Both the position numbers and the translations under genes were made by a program. Shown here one piece after another: positions 35,032-53,507 of a DNA stretch of 64,000 nt (positions are counted from its first letter, which is position 1; the number at the start of each line of letters is the position of its first letter). Below the pieces are notes generated by a model. The model did no database searches. It was not told the origin of the DNA and saw only the letters and a program-made list of their open reading frames with translations. The stretch lies in contig NZ_CP011868.1 in assembly GCF_001294645.1 (NCBI RefSeq), forward strand, positions 1,054,001-1,118,000. Reading direction: 5' to 3'. This DNA is from Pseudonocardia sp. HH130629-09 (GTDB lineage Bacteria > Actinomycetota > Actinomycetes > Mycobacteriales > Pseudonocardiaceae).

Positions 35032-36020
35032 GGCGGGTCCTGGTCAGCGGCGGCGCCGGGTTCATCGGCTCGAACTTCGTCCGCATGGCGCTGACCGGTG
35101 CGTTGCCCGGCCTCGAGCCGGACGAGCTGGTGGTGCTGGACAAGCTGACCTACGCCGGGAACCGGGCGAACCTGGCACCGGTGTCCGACGACGACCGGCT
35201 CCGGCTGGTCATCGGCGACGTCTGCGACCCGGAGCTGGTCGCGCGCGAGACGGCGGGCACCGACCTGGTCGTGCACTTCGCCGCCGAGTCGCATGTGGAC
35301 CGCTCCATCGCGGGCTCCGCGGACTTCGTCACCACCAACGTGGTCGGGACCCAGGTCCTGCTGCAGGCGGCGGTGGCCGCGCGGGTCGAGCGTGTCGTGC
35401 ACGTGTCCACCGACGAGGTGTACGGGTCGGTGGGCGAAGGTGCCGCCGCCGAGGACCACCCGCTGCTGCCGAACTCGCCGTACGCGGCGTCGAAGGCGTC
35501 GTCGGACCTGCTCGCGCGTGCGTTCCACCGCACGCACGGCCTGTCCGTGTCCACGACGCGCTGCTCGAACAACTACGGGCCCTACCAGTTCCCGGAGAAG
35601 GTCATCCCGCTGTTCGTCACGAACCTGATCGAGGGCCGGACCGTGCCGCTCTACGGCGACGGGCTCCACGTCCGCGACTGGCTGCACGTCGACGACCACT
35701 GCCGCGGGATCGCGCTGGTCGCGAACGGGGGCCGGGACGGCGAGGTGTACAACATCGGCGGCGGCACCGAGCTGAGCAACCGCGACCTGACCGACCGGCT
35801 GCTGGCGGCCACCGGCAGGGACTCCTCCGCCGTCCGGCGGGTGACCGACCGCCTGGGCCACGACCGTCGCTACTGCGTCGACATCACCCGCATCTCCGAC
35901 GAGCTCGGCTACCGGCCCCAGGTCGGTTTCGACGACGGCCTCGCCGCCACCGTCGACTGGTACCGCACCCGCCGCGACTGGTGGGAACCGCTGCGGACGA
36001 GTGTGTCCGGAGCGGCCTGA
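35028..36020 (+). CDS. rmlB: dTDP-glucose 4,6-dehydratase (RmlB)
   Basis: 330 residues from the GTG at 35028, which overlaps the rmlA stop by 4 bp; the longer in-frame ORF begins inside rmlA. It is an extended short-chain dehydrogenase with the NAD motif GGAGFIGSN at residue 8, VVHFAAESHVDRSI, the active-site HVSTDEVYGS, the YAASK catalytic pair and RCSNNYGPYQFPEK. It converts dTDP-glucose to dTDP-4-keto-6-deoxyglucose, the branch-point substrate for the 2,3-dehydratase and epimerase nearby. The gene ends 65 bp before the glycosyltransferase gene, probably in one transcript. Confidence 0.97.
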   Translation: MRRVLVSGGAGFIGSNFVRMALTGALPGLEPDELVVLDKLTYAGNRANLAPVSDDDRLRLVIGDVCDPELVARETAGTDLVVHFAAESHVDRSIAGSADFVTTNVVGTQVLLQAAVAARVERVVHVSTDEVYGSVGEGAAAEDHPLLPNSPYAASKASSDLLARAFHRTHGLSVSTTRCSNNYGPYQFPEKVIPLFVTNLIEGRTVPLYGDGLHVRDWLHVDDHCRGIALVANGGRDGEVYNIGGGTELSNRDLTDRLLAATGRDSSAVRRVTDRLGHDRRYCVDITRISDELGYRPQVGFDDGLAATVDWYRTRRDWWEPLRTSVSGAA

Positions 36021-36085
36021 GCCCCGCCCTCCGGCCCCGCCCGCTGCACACCGACCGACCACTCCCGACCGACGAAGGATCTCCC

Positions 36086-37321
36086 GTGCGTGTGCTCTTC
36101 GCCATCTCCTCGTGGACCGGCCACTACTTCCCGATGGTCCCGCTGGCCTGGGCGATGCGGGCCGCCGGACACGACGTCCGCGTGCTCTGCCGTCCCTCCG
36201 ACCAGGCCGACGTGACCGCGGCGGGACTGATCCCGGTGCCCGCGCTGGACGGCCTCGACCTGCTGCGTGGCGCCCGGCTGCTCAACGTGATGAGCCTACT
36301 GCAGGGGACGTGGCCCTACCCGCAGCCGCCGCCCCACCCCGACACCGGGGAGGCGATGGATCCGGCCGGGTTCGACATCGCGGCGTGGCACGCGGAGAAC
36401 ATGCCCGCCATGGTGGCGTCGTCGCGGGCCGGTACCGACGCCGCCGTCGCGTTCGGCCGGTCCTGGGCCCCGGACCTGGTCGTGCACGACCAGCTGAGCC
36501 TGGAGGGTCCGCTGGTCTCCGCGGTGACGGGCGCGCCGTCGGTGCTGCACCTGTGGGGGCCTGCCGGCACCGCCGACGCGTTCGCCCCGGTGGGTGGCGA
36601 GCAGGCGGGTCTGCCGCAGGACCTCTCCGACGCCTTCACCCGGTACGGCGCCGGGACGCTCAGCCACGACCTCGCCGACCACGTACTCGACCCCTGCCCG
36701 CCCCCGCTGCGGACCGCCGTGGCCGGGCGCGACGCCGGCATCCGTTACGTCCCCTACAACGGCCCCGGGGCTGCCCCGCTCGACCTGCCCGAGCCGGACG
36801 GGCGACGGCCGCGGGTCTGCGTGATCTGGGGCCGGTCGGTGACCAGGACGTTCGGACCGGTCGTGAACCGGCTGCCCCAAGCCGTCCGGGCCGCCGCCGA
36901 CCTCGGTGCCGAGGTGCTGCTGCTGGCCCGGCCGGAGGACGCCCGCGACGCCGGCCCGCTCCCCGACGGCGTGCGTCCGTTCCACGAGGTCCCGCTGAGC
37001 CTGGTGCTGCCGGGCTGCGACGCGGTGGTGCACTACGCCGGTGCCGGTTCCGTGATGACCGCGCTGACCGCGGGGGTGCCGCAGCTGTCGGTGCCCTGCG
37101 GGTTCGACCAGCCGATGGTCGCCGAGCGACTGAGCGCGACCGGGGCCGGCCTGCACGTGCACAACCTCGACGCGGATGCCGCGACGCTGGGCGGCGCCCT
37201 GGAGAAGCTGATCGGGCAGCCGTCCTACGCCGACGCGGCCCGCGACCTCGCCCAGCGGTGCGCCGCCATGCCCAGCCCGGCCGAGGTCGTCGCGGACCTG
37301 GAGGCGCTGGCCGCCCGTTAG
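36086..37321 (+). CDS. Family-1 glycosyltransferase for a dTDP-deoxysugar
   Basis: 411 residues from the GTG at 36086 (GAAGGA six bases upstream), which gives the expected GT-B N-terminus RVLFAISSWTGHYFPMVPLA. The C-terminal donor-binding region reads HYAGAGSVMTALTAGVPQLS followed by VPCGFDQPMVAERL, typical of macrolide and aglycone glycosyltransferases such as EryCIII and DesVII. No P450-like activator partner (DesVIII/EryCII type) is adjacent. It resembles dTDP-sugar transferases more than the GDP-mycosamine transferases of polyenes, so it most likely attaches the deoxysugar made by the flanking genes. Acceptor position cannot be read from sequence. It is the last gene of the rmlA-rmlB unit and ends at a strong stem-loop. 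Confidence 0.92.
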   Translation: MRVLFAISSWTGHYFPMVPLAWAMRAAGHDVRVLCRPSDQADVTAAGLIPVPALDGLDLLRGARLLNVMSLLQGTWPYPQPPPHPDTGEAMDPAGFDIAAWHAENMPAMVASSRAGTDAAVAFGRSWAPDLVVHDQLSLEGPLVSAVTGAPSVLHLWGPAGTADAFAPVGGEQAGLPQDLSDAFTRYGAGTLSHDLADHVLDPCPPPLRTAVAGRDAGIRYVPYNGPGAAPLDLPEPDGRRPRVCVIWGRSVTRTFGPVVNRLPQAVRAAADLGAEVLLLARPEDARDAGPLPDGVRPFHEVPLSLVLPGCDAVVHYAGAGSVMTALTAGVPQLSVPCGFDQPMVAERLSATGAGLHVHNLDADAATLGGALEKLIGQPSYADAARDLAQRCAAMPSPAEVVADLEALAAR

Positions 37322-37378
37322 CGCGGCCCGGACGGCACCGTACGGCAAGAACGAGACAGCAGGAACGGCACGGCAGGA

Positions 37379-37422
37379 ACGGCACGGGGGCGGGCGACCA
37401 CGGTCACCCGCCCCCGTGCCGT
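37379..37422. terminator. Bidirectional terminator between converging genes
   Basis: A 16-bp stem pairs 37379-37394 with 37407-37422 around a 12-base interior that can pair further. It fills the gap between the glycosyltransferase stop and the minus-strand oxidoreductase stop, so it can end both transcripts. Confidence 0.8.
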
Positions 37423-38429
37423 CAGCCGACGGTGGAGCGCGTCGGATCCGGGAGTCGGACCGCGACCCGGCGGATCTCCTGCAGCAGACGGGCGGTCTCC
37501 CGGGCCGCGGCGGTCCAGGCCTGCTCGTCACGGTGGTCCGGCCCCGCGGTCGCGGCGTGGGCGAACGACCGCAGCGACTCCCGGAACTGGTCACACGGTT
37601 CGACCACGACCGTGTCGGTGGTGTGCTGCTCCTCGATCCGCAGCAGCGACCGGTGGTCCGGGGGCGGGGTGAAGAAGCGGTCGATCTCCAGCGACGCGGT
37701 GGAGGTCCAGAGCCGGTACCGGTTGCGGTAGCGGTGCCGGAACCCGAAGTCGAAATCGGCGACGACCCCGTCGGCGGAGTGCAGCAGGACGTGGCCGGAC
37801 ACGTCGACGCCGAACCGGTCGTCGACCTGGCTCGTCGCCGCGACGACCGTGAGCGGGCCCTCGAGCAGTTGCTGGGCCGCCCGTACCGGGTACACACCGA
37901 CGTCGAGCAGTGCCCCGCCGCCCAGCTCGGGGGAGTGCCGGATGTCGTCGGCGGGCAGCTCCGGGATGCCGAACGTCGCGGCGAAGGTCCGCAACGACCC
38001 GAGCTGGCCGGCCCGCAGCAAGTCCGCCACCACGGTGTGCTGGGGATGGTGCAGGAACGCGAAGTTCTCGCGCAGCACCAGGTCGCGTGCTTCGGCGAGC
38101 TCGGCCAGCTCCTCGGTGTCGGGGAGGTTGTCGGTCAGCGGCTTCTCGCAGAGCACGTGTTTGCCCGCCCGCAGCGCCGCGGCTGTCCACCGGTGGTGCA
38201 GCGCGGCGGGGGTCGAGACGTACACGGCGTCCACGTCCGGGGCGTCGATCAACTCCTGGTAGCCGGTGGGCCGTCCGCCGTGCCGCTCGGCGAACTCGGC
38301 CGCGCGCTGCCGGGTCCGGCTGGCCACGGCGACCAGCTCGATCTCGCCGAGCGAGGTCGCCGCGGGCAGCGCCTTGCGGTCGGCGATCTCCGAGCAGCCC
38401 AACGCACCGAGCCTCAGCGGCCGCGTCAC
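37422..38429 (-). CDS. Gfo/Idh/MocA-family NDP-sugar 3-ketoreductase
   Basis: 335 residues, GTG start at 38429 overlapping the stop of the 2,3-dehydratase gene by 4 bp (GTGA). The nucleotide-binding N-terminus is RLGALGCSEIADR. The family's catalytic Lys is in HVLCEKPLTDN and the conserved Asp/Tyr region is GGGALLDVGVYPV. Members such as KijD10 and TylCII reduce the 3-keto group left by the 2,3-dehydratase in 2,6-dideoxysugar synthesis. Tight coupling to that dehydratase makes this role very likely. KijD10 gives the axial 3-hydroxyl of digitoxose; whether this enzyme has the same facial choice cannot be told from sequence. Confidence 0.93.
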   Translation of the reverse strand: MTRPLRLGALGCSEIADRKALPAATSLGEIELVAVASRTRQRAAEFAERHGGRPTGYQELIDAPDVDAVYVSTPAALHHRWTAAALRAGKHVLCEKPLTDNLPDTEELAELAEARDLVLRENFAFLHHPQHTVVADLLRAGQLGSLRTFAATFGIPELPADDIRHSPELGGGALLDVGVYPVRAAQQLLEGPLTVVAATSQVDDRFGVDVSGHVLLHSADGVVADFDFGFRHRYRNRYRLWTSTASLEIDRFFTPPPDHRSLLRIEEQHTTDTVVVEPCDQFRESLRSFAHAATAGPDHRDEQAWTAAARETARLLQEIRRVAVRLPDPTRSTVG

Positions 38430-39847
38430 GCGAGGCCCCGCAGGCAGGCGATCAGGCTGCGCGCCTGGACGTTGACGTAGTTGTTGTGCAGGAGCAGGCC
38501 GTTGAGCTGGGCGACGGTGAGCCAGCGGTGGTCGGGGGTCGTGCGGTCGTCGAGCACGGGATCCACCTCGATGATCTGGTAGCGGTTGCGGGCATGGTGG
38601 AAGCGCCCACCCTCCTCGGACAGCTCCGCGTCGAACAGGACGCGCTCGCCGGGTCCCGCCTCCTCCACGACGTCGAGGAACGCGGGTGCGGCGAGCCCCA
38701 GACCCCGGTAGGTCTCGGGGGCGAACTGGACGGTCGGGGCCAGCTCGACCGCCTCCAGGTACCCGGGCTCGACCCGGGCGTGCATCAGCGCGTGCAGGAC
38801 TCCGCCGAAGCGGGCCACCAGCAGCGCGACCCGCCCGACGCCGTGCGGTTCCAGCAGGGGCTGGGTCCAGCTGCCCACCTCACGGCTGGTCGCGGTGACG
38901 GCGACGGCGATGACGCTGAAGAAGCTCTCCGGATCGTGCCGGATGCGGTCGGGGGTGCGCCGCCAGTGCGCCACGTCGTGCAGCGGGATCAGCTCGGTGC
39001 GGATCTCGTGCCCGGACTGCCGGTCGGTGATCCAGCTCAGCACCTCGGCGTCGGTGTGCAGCCCGCCGCTGGACGCGACGCAGGACCGGGCCAGCGCGTC
39101 GGCGAGCCCACCGGACCCGGTGCCGGCCATCCCCTCGAACCCGGTGGGCATCCCGGCCAGGACGGTGCGGGTGTCCATGTTGACGATGTTGTCCACGGCG
39201 CACAGCTCGTGCACCTGGCCGAGCGGGATCCAGCGGAAGTCCTCGTGTGCCTCGAACGGCTCCTCGACCTCGACGACCATGTTCCGGTTGCGCTTGCGGT
39301 AGAACCAGGAGCCCTGTTCGGACTGCAGCACGTCGGAGAGCACGCGCCCGGCTCCCGGGTTGCGGAAGTACTCGAGGTAGGGCACCGCGTTGCCGGCGTG
39401 GACGCCGGTGTAGTTGCTCCGCGTCGCCTGCACCGTCGGGCTGAGCTGGACACCGTTGACATTGCCGGGCTCGGTCTTGGCCTGCAGCAGGCAGTGCAGC
39501 ACGCCGTCGATCTCGGCCATCAGGATGCCGAGGATCCCGATCTCGGGCTGGTTGATGATCGGCTGGGACCAGGACCGGACCGGGCCGTGGTCGGTGTGCA
39601 CCTGCAGGCCCTCGACGCTGAAGAAGCGCCCCGTGTCGTGTCGCAGGTTGCCGGTGGCCGGGTCGAACGCCCAGCTCCGGAGCTCGTCGAAGGGGATCCG
39701 TCGGACGTCGTGCCGGTGCGCGGCGTTGCGCTCGGCGATCCACTCCCGTGCCCGCGCGGCACCGGCGGCGTCCCACAGCGCCGAACGGGCCAACCTCCGG
39801 GGCAGCGTCCGGTCGGCGGTCCGGAGTGCGGGAGGTGCCGGGCTCAC
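38426..39847 (-). CDS. NDP-hexose 2,3-dehydratase
   Basis: 473 residues from the GTG at 39847, chosen because GGAGGG lies five bases upstream on its strand and the length then matches the family (about 470). An upstream ATG at 39958 adds 37 atypical residues. The protein is an internal duplication typical of TylX3/OleV/JadO: each half carries an FFSV..GxSW(S/T)QP block and an EPG..x(Q/E)LxPTVQ block, at about residues 70-160 and 300-380. It removes the 2-hydroxyl from dTDP-4-keto-6-deoxyglucose to give a 3,4-diketo-2,6-dideoxy sugar, which the coupled ketoreductase then reduces. Its presence commits the pathway to a 2-deoxysugar. It is transcribed away from the loading PKS gene. Confidence 0.95.
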   Translation of the reverse strand: MSPAPPALRTADRTLPRRLARSALWDAAGAARAREWIAERNAAHRHDVRRIPFDELRSWAFDPATGNLRHDTGRFFSVEGLQVHTDHGPVRSWSQPIINQPEIGILGILMAEIDGVLHCLLQAKTEPGNVNGVQLSPTVQATRSNYTGVHAGNAVPYLEYFRNPGAGRVLSDVLQSEQGSWFYRKRNRNMVVEVEEPFEAHEDFRWIPLGQVHELCAVDNIVNMDTRTVLAGMPTGFEGMAGTGSGGLADALARSCVASSGGLHTDAEVLSWITDRQSGHEIRTELIPLHDVAHWRRTPDRIRHDPESFFSVIAVAVTATSREVGSWTQPLLEPHGVGRVALLVARFGGVLHALMHARVEPGYLEAVELAPTVQFAPETYRGLGLAAPAFLDVVEEAGPGERVLFDAELSEEGGRFHHARNRYQIIEVDPVLDDRTTPDHRWLTVAQLNGLLLHNNYVNVQARSLIACLRGLA

Positions 39848-40121
39848 GGTGTCCCTCCGGCCGGGACCGCGCGGTGGCCCTGCTCGCTCGGGTTCGGTTC
39901 CATTCCGCTCACACCTCTCACAGTCGGGCACGTGCACGTGCCCGGAGGCGGGCAGCACGCGGGACGCGATATCGGGTCAGTTGTCGCACGCGGCGCACCG
40001 GTGAATCACCAGTCGTTGCCCCCGCCCGCACCGGCGGTCCCCTCGGCTTCTGGGGAATTGACCAGTGGACCCGCACCTAATGTCCGTCGCGCCCCGACCG
40101 ACGTCTCGAAGGTGATGGGAT
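39848..40121. promoter_or_regulatory. Divergent region between 2,3-dehydratase and loading PKS genes
   Basis: 274 bp, relatively AT-richer near 39960-40090. It should carry promoters for the dehydratase unit and for the loading-module PKS operon. A TTGACC at 40058 and TAATGT at 40078 are only 14 bp apart, too close for a normal sigma-70 promoter. GAAGG at 40108-40112 is the likely ribosome binding site for the PKS start at 40122. Confidence 0.5.
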
Positions 40122-43100
40122 ATGACGCAGACCCCGGCGACGCCCGTCGACGACCAGGTGGCGATCGTGGGCATGGCCTGCCGCGCACCCGGTGGTGTGC
40201 GCAGCCCGCAGGACCTCCGCGAGCTGACCCTGTCCCGGGGCGAGGCGTTCTCCGCGTTCCCCACCGACCGGGGGTGGGACCTCTCCGCGCTGTCCGGTGA
40301 CCAGCCCGTGGCGAACGGGCGCGGCGGCTTCCTCGACGACGCCGCGGGTTTCGACGCCGGGTTCTTCGGGATCTCCCCGCGCGAGGCGGTGGCCATGGAC
40401 CCGCAGCAGCGTCAGCTGCTGGAGGTGTCGTGGGAGGCCCTGGAGCGGGCGGCGATCGACCCGCGCACGCTGCGCGGGACCGACGCCGGCGTGTTCGTCG
40501 GTCTGCACGGTCAGGACTACGCGGTCGCCGCCCACGGCTCGCGCGACGACCTCGTCGGCCACGCCATGACCGGGATGTCGGGCGCCGTCGCCTCCGGCCG
40601 GCTGGCCTACGTGCTGGGTTGCGGCGGACCCGCGGTCACGCTGGACACCGCGTCCTCGTCGTCGCTGGTCGCGCTGCACTACGCGGTGCGGTCGCTGCGC
40701 TCCGGCGAGTGCTCGCTGGCGCTGGCCGGCGGTGCCAGCGTGATGTCGACCGAGTCCGGGTTCCTCGGCTACGGACGCCAGGGCGGCCTCTCGCCGTCCG
40801 GGCGCCCGGTCCCCTTCTCCGACGACGCCGACGGCACGGTATGGGGCGAGGGCGTCGGGCTCCTGGTCCTGGAGCGGCTGGCCGACGCCCGCCGCCACGG
40901 CCACCCGGTCCTGGCAGTGGTCCGGGGTACCGCGGTCAACCAGGACGGCGCATCGGACGGGCTGACCGTGCCCAGCGGGGCCGCCCAGGAACGGGTCGTG
41001 GCCCGCGCACTCGACGACGCGGGGCTGCGGCCCGCGGACGTGGACGTGGTGGAGGCCCACGGAACCGGCACCCGGGTCGGCGACCCGGTGGAGGTCACCG
41101 CGCTGCGGGCGGCCTACGGAGCGGGACGCGAGCGTCCGCTGCTGCTCGGCTCGGTGAAGTCGCACGTGGGCCACCTGCAGGCCGCGGCCGGGGTGATCTC
41201 GGTGATCGCGACGGTGCTGGCGATCCGTACCGGGGTGCTGCCGGGCCTGCGCCGGCTGGGGACACCCACCACCCGGGCCGACTGGTCCGGGGAGCTGCTC
41301 GAGCCGCTCGCCCGCACCACCGACTGGCCGGACACCGGGCGGCCGCGCCGGGCGGGGGTCTCGTCGTTCGGGGTCTCCGGGACGAACGCCCACGTCGTGC
41401 TGGAGCAGGCCGCCGGGCCCGGGCCGGTGGACGGGGCGCAGGCCCCCGACGACGACCGGCTCGTGCCGTGGGCGGTGTCGGCGCGCACGGCGACCGCGCT
41501 GCAGACCGCCGTCGAACAGTTGCGGGGCGCGGCGGCCGGGCGATCCCGGCGCGACGTCGGCCACACGCTGGCGGTCGGGCGCGCCACGTTCGACCACCGC
41601 GCGATGCTGCTGGCCGGTCCGCAGGGGACGGTGGAGGTCGCGCGCGGACGCGTGGGCGACGGGGAGACGGCGCTGCTGTTCGGTGGCCGGGCCGCACCGG
41701 CCGGGGCCGGCCGGGAGCTGGCCGAGCGGTTCCCGGTCGTCGCCACCGCCCTCGACGGCGTCCACGCGCACCGTCACTCCGACGGCGGCGACGAGACCGC
41801 GACGTTCGCGTTGCAGGTGGCGCTGTACCGGCTGTGGGAGTCCTGGGGCGTCACACCCCGCCGGGTGGCCGGATCGGCGGTGGGGGAGGTCGCCGCGGCA
41901 CACGTGGCCGGGGTCCTGTCGCTCGCCGACGCGACCGCCCTGCTGGAGGCCCGGGCCCTGCTCGGCGAGCGACCGGCCGACCGGGCGGCCGGGCCGGATC
42001 CGGAGCTGGACCGGTTCCGCGCCACGTTCGCGGGACTGCGGTTCGCACCGCCCCGGATCCCGGTCGTGTGCGGCGCGGCCGGACGCGCCGCCACGGCGGA
42101 CGAGCTGGCCGACCCCGACCGCTGGGTCCCCCGTCCGGGCCCGGTGGCCGATCCGGTGGCCGCGGCGCGGGTGCTGCACGCCGACGGGGTCGAGACGTTC
42201 CTGGAGATCGGGCCGGACGCGACCGCGTCGGCTGCCGTGCGCACCGCGCTCGGCGAGCGGGTCACGACGGTGCCCACGCTGCGCGGCGGCGGCGACGAGG
42301 TCACCTCGGTGCTGACCGCGCTGGGCCGGCTGCACGTCGCCGGGACCCCCGTCGACCTCACGGCGGCGGTCGGGGACGGTCGCCGGGTCGAGCTGCCCGG
42401 CTACCCGTTCGAGCATCGGACCTACTGGCCGGCCCCCGGCGACGGCGGCCGGACCGGCGCCACCGGGCATCCCCTGCTCGGCGCCCGCGACGACCTCGCG
42501 GGCGCGGGCGGGCTGCTGTTCAGCGGCCGGGTCCCGGCGCGGGCCCACCCGTGGATCGCGGACCACCGGCCGGGCGGCGGCGGCGCCACGCTGCCGGTCC
42601 CCGCGCTGGTCGAGCTCGTGCTGCGCGCCGCCGACGAGGTGGGGTGCGACCGGATCGACGACCTGCGCGCGGGCGACCCGTTGCCGGTCGACGAGCACGG
42701 CACGGTCGAGCTGCAGACCTGGCTCGGAGCGGCGAACGCCGGCCGGCGCGTGGTCACGGTGCACAGCCGGACCGCCGGCACGGGGCAGCCCGGTGCCGAA
42801 GGGTCCGGCTGGGAGCTGCGTGCCCGGGCGACGGTGTCCCGGGGGGCCCCCGCCGCGGGCGGGGACGGTTCCGACCTGCCCGACGGGGCCGTGCCGCTGA
42901 CCCCGGCTGCGCTGGGCGAGCGTCTCGACGGGGCCGGGTTCGGCCCGGACCTGGCCGGGCTCGTCGGTGCGGGCTGGGAGCTCGACGACGACACCTGGGT
43001 CGAGGTGACGCTGCCGCCGGACGTCGACCGGGCCGGTTTCGGGCTGCACCCTGCTCTGCTCACCGCCGCGCTGGGCGCCGTCGGTCGCCGGGGGGACGGC

Positions 43101-43799
43101 TCGGAGGTCCCGGCCCGGTGGCGGGACGTGGCGCTGCACGCCGAGGGTGCGAGCGCGGTGCGGGTGCGGATCACCCGCACCGACGGGTCGACGCTGAGGC
43201 TCGAGGCCGTCGACGTGGCCGGTGCCCCGGTGCTGACGGTGGGCGCGATCGAGCTGGGCCGCGGCCGGACGGTCCCGGTCCCGTCCGCCGTGCCCGACGC
43301 GCCGGACCGGCCCGCCCGCCCGGTGCGCCGGGCCGCGGCGCTGCCGGGCGCCTCCGGCGCCGGCGCCACCGGCGTCGACGTGGTGGCCCTCACCGGGCCG
43401 CACCGCAGGCGCGGGCTCCGCATGCTGGTCCGGGCCGAGGCCGCCGACGTGCTGGGGCTGTCCGGTCCGGACGAGGTCCTCGGCCGGGCCCGGTTCAAGG
43501 AGCAGGGCTTCGAGTCGTTGACCGGCGCCGAGCTGGTGAACCGGATGGCGGCCCGCACCGGGCTGGCCCTCCAACCCGGCCTGGTGTTCGACCACCCGAC
43601 CCCGGACCTGCTGGCCGGCCACCTGGCCGACGAGCTGGACGCCCGCGACGACGGTCCGGCCCCCGACGCCGTACCCGACCCCGCTCCCGGCCCCGGACCG
43701 GAGCCCGGGTCCCCGGACGACCCGCTCGACAGCGAGATCGCCGACGCCTCGCTGGACCGGCTGATGGACATCATCGATGCCGAGATCGGCGTGGCCTGA
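40122..43799 (+). CDS. NysA/AmphA-like loading protein, KS(Ser)-truncated AT-DH(degenerate)-ACP
   Basis: 1225 residues, ATG at 40122. Order KS-AT-DH-ACP is that of the polyene loading proteins NysA/AmphA (NysA about 1366 residues, from memory). The KS has Ser (40653-40655) instead of the active Cys, in DTASSSSLVAL, as known for polyene loading KS domains; the two His sites remain. The AT is damaged: GQGSQ has become GGRAA, the nucleophile motif GHSxG is GSAVG with Ala at 41877-41879, and about 60-70 residues including the HAFH region are missing around 41960-42010. The DH keeps a His (42564) but its motif has one extra residue, and the catalytic Asp is Thr (43062). The ACP keeps its Ser (43515) in GFESL rather than GxDSL. 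No coiled-coil docking helix precedes the KS, as expected for a first protein; the C-terminus (LDRLMDIIDAEIG) is a docking helix for the next protein. It should present the starter unit, but how it is loaded is unclear. Confidence 0.93.
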   Translation: MTQTPATPVDDQVAIVGMACRAPGGVRSPQDLRELTLSRGEAFSAFPTDRGWDLSALSGDQPVANGRGGFLDDAAGFDAGFFGISPREAVAMDPQQRQLLEVSWEALERAAIDPRTLRGTDAGVFVGLHGQDYAVAAHGSRDDLVGHAMTGMSGAVASGRLAYVLGCGGPAVTLDTASSSSLVALHYAVRSLRSGECSLALAGGASVMSTESGFLGYGRQGGLSPSGRPVPFSDDADGTVWGEGVGLLVLERLADARRHGHPVLAVVRGTAVNQDGASDGLTVPSGAAQERVVARALDDAGLRPADVDVVEAHGTGTRVGDPVEVTALRAAYGAGRERPLLLGSVKSHVGHLQAAAGVISVIATVLAIRTGVLPGLRRLGTPTTRADWSGELLEPLARTTDWPDTGRPRRAGVSSFGVSGTNAHVVLEQAAGPGPVDGAQAPDDDRLVPWAVSARTATALQTAVEQLRGAAAGRSRRDVGHTLAVGRATFDHRAMLLAGPQGTVEVARGRVGDGETALLFGGRAAPAGAGRELAERFPVVATALDGVHAHRHSDGGDETATFALQVALYRLWESWGVTPRRVAGSAVGEVAAAHVAGVLSLADATALLEARALLGERPADRAAGPDPELDRFRATFAGLRFAPPRIPVVCGAAGRAATADELADPDRWVPRPGPVADPVAAARVLHADGVETFLEIGPDATASAAVRTALGERVTTVPTLRGGGDEVTSVLTALGRLHVAGTPVDLTAAVGDGRRVELPGYPFEHRTYWPAPGDGGRTGATGHPLLGARDDLAGAGGLLFSGRVPARAHPWIADHRPGGGGATLPVPALVELVLRAADEVGCDRIDDLRAGDPLPVDEHGTVELQTWLGAANAGRRVVTVHSRTAGTGQPGAEGSGWELRARATVSRGAPAAGGDGSDLPDGAVPLTPAALGERLDGAGFGPDLAGLVGAGWELDDDTWVEVTLPPDVDRAGFGLHPALLTAALGAVGRRGDGSEVPARWRDVALHAEGASAVRVRITRTDGSTLRLEAVDVAGAPVLTVGAIELGRGRTVPVPSAVPDAPDRPARPVRRAAALPGASGAGATGVDVVALTGPHRRRGLRMLVRAEAADVLGLSGPDEVLGRARFKEQGFESLTGAELVNRMAARTGLALQPGLVFDHPTPDLLAGHLADELDARDDGPAPDAVPDPAPGPGPEPGSPDDPLDSEIADASLDRLMDIIDAEIGVA

Positions 43800-43860
43800 A
43801 CCGCGGCTCGACGAACCGACCGCGCACAGCACTTCTTCGCCCCGTACGTGAGGACGGACC

Positions 43861-53455
<9,595 letters not shown>

Positions 53456-53460
<5 letters not shown>

Positions 53461-53485
53461 CCCGTGGGCGACTGACCCGTGGGCC
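53456..53485. repeat. 15-bp tandem duplication spanning the NysB-like stop codon
   Basis: ACTGACCCGTGGGCG (53456-53470) is followed directly by ACTGACCCGTGGGCC (53471-53485), one mismatch in the last base. The first copy contains the real TGA stop (53458-53460). It lengthens the gap to the next start to 47 bp. Confidence 0.9.
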
Positions 53486-53507
53486 ACGAACCGAACCTGG
53501 AGAACCG

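Noticed and set aside
35981..36085. Longer start for the glycosyltransferase at 35981
   Set aside because: It would overlap the end of rmlB and add 35 non-conserved residues. GAAGGA before the GTG at 36086 is a better start.
39848..39958. Upstream ATG start of the 2,3-dehydratase at 39958
   Set aside because: A strong GGAGGG lies just before the GTG at 39847, and the shorter protein has the family length.
40058..40083. Candidate promoter TTGACC/TAATGT upstream of the loading PKS gene
   Set aside because: The spacing of 14 bp is too short for a normal -35/-10 pair, so it is mentioned only as part of the intergenic region.
40641..40660. Reading the loading KS as a KSQ decarboxylase
   Set aside because: The Cys is replaced by Ser (codon TCC), not Gln. 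It is of the KS(Ser) kind known from NysA and AmphA.
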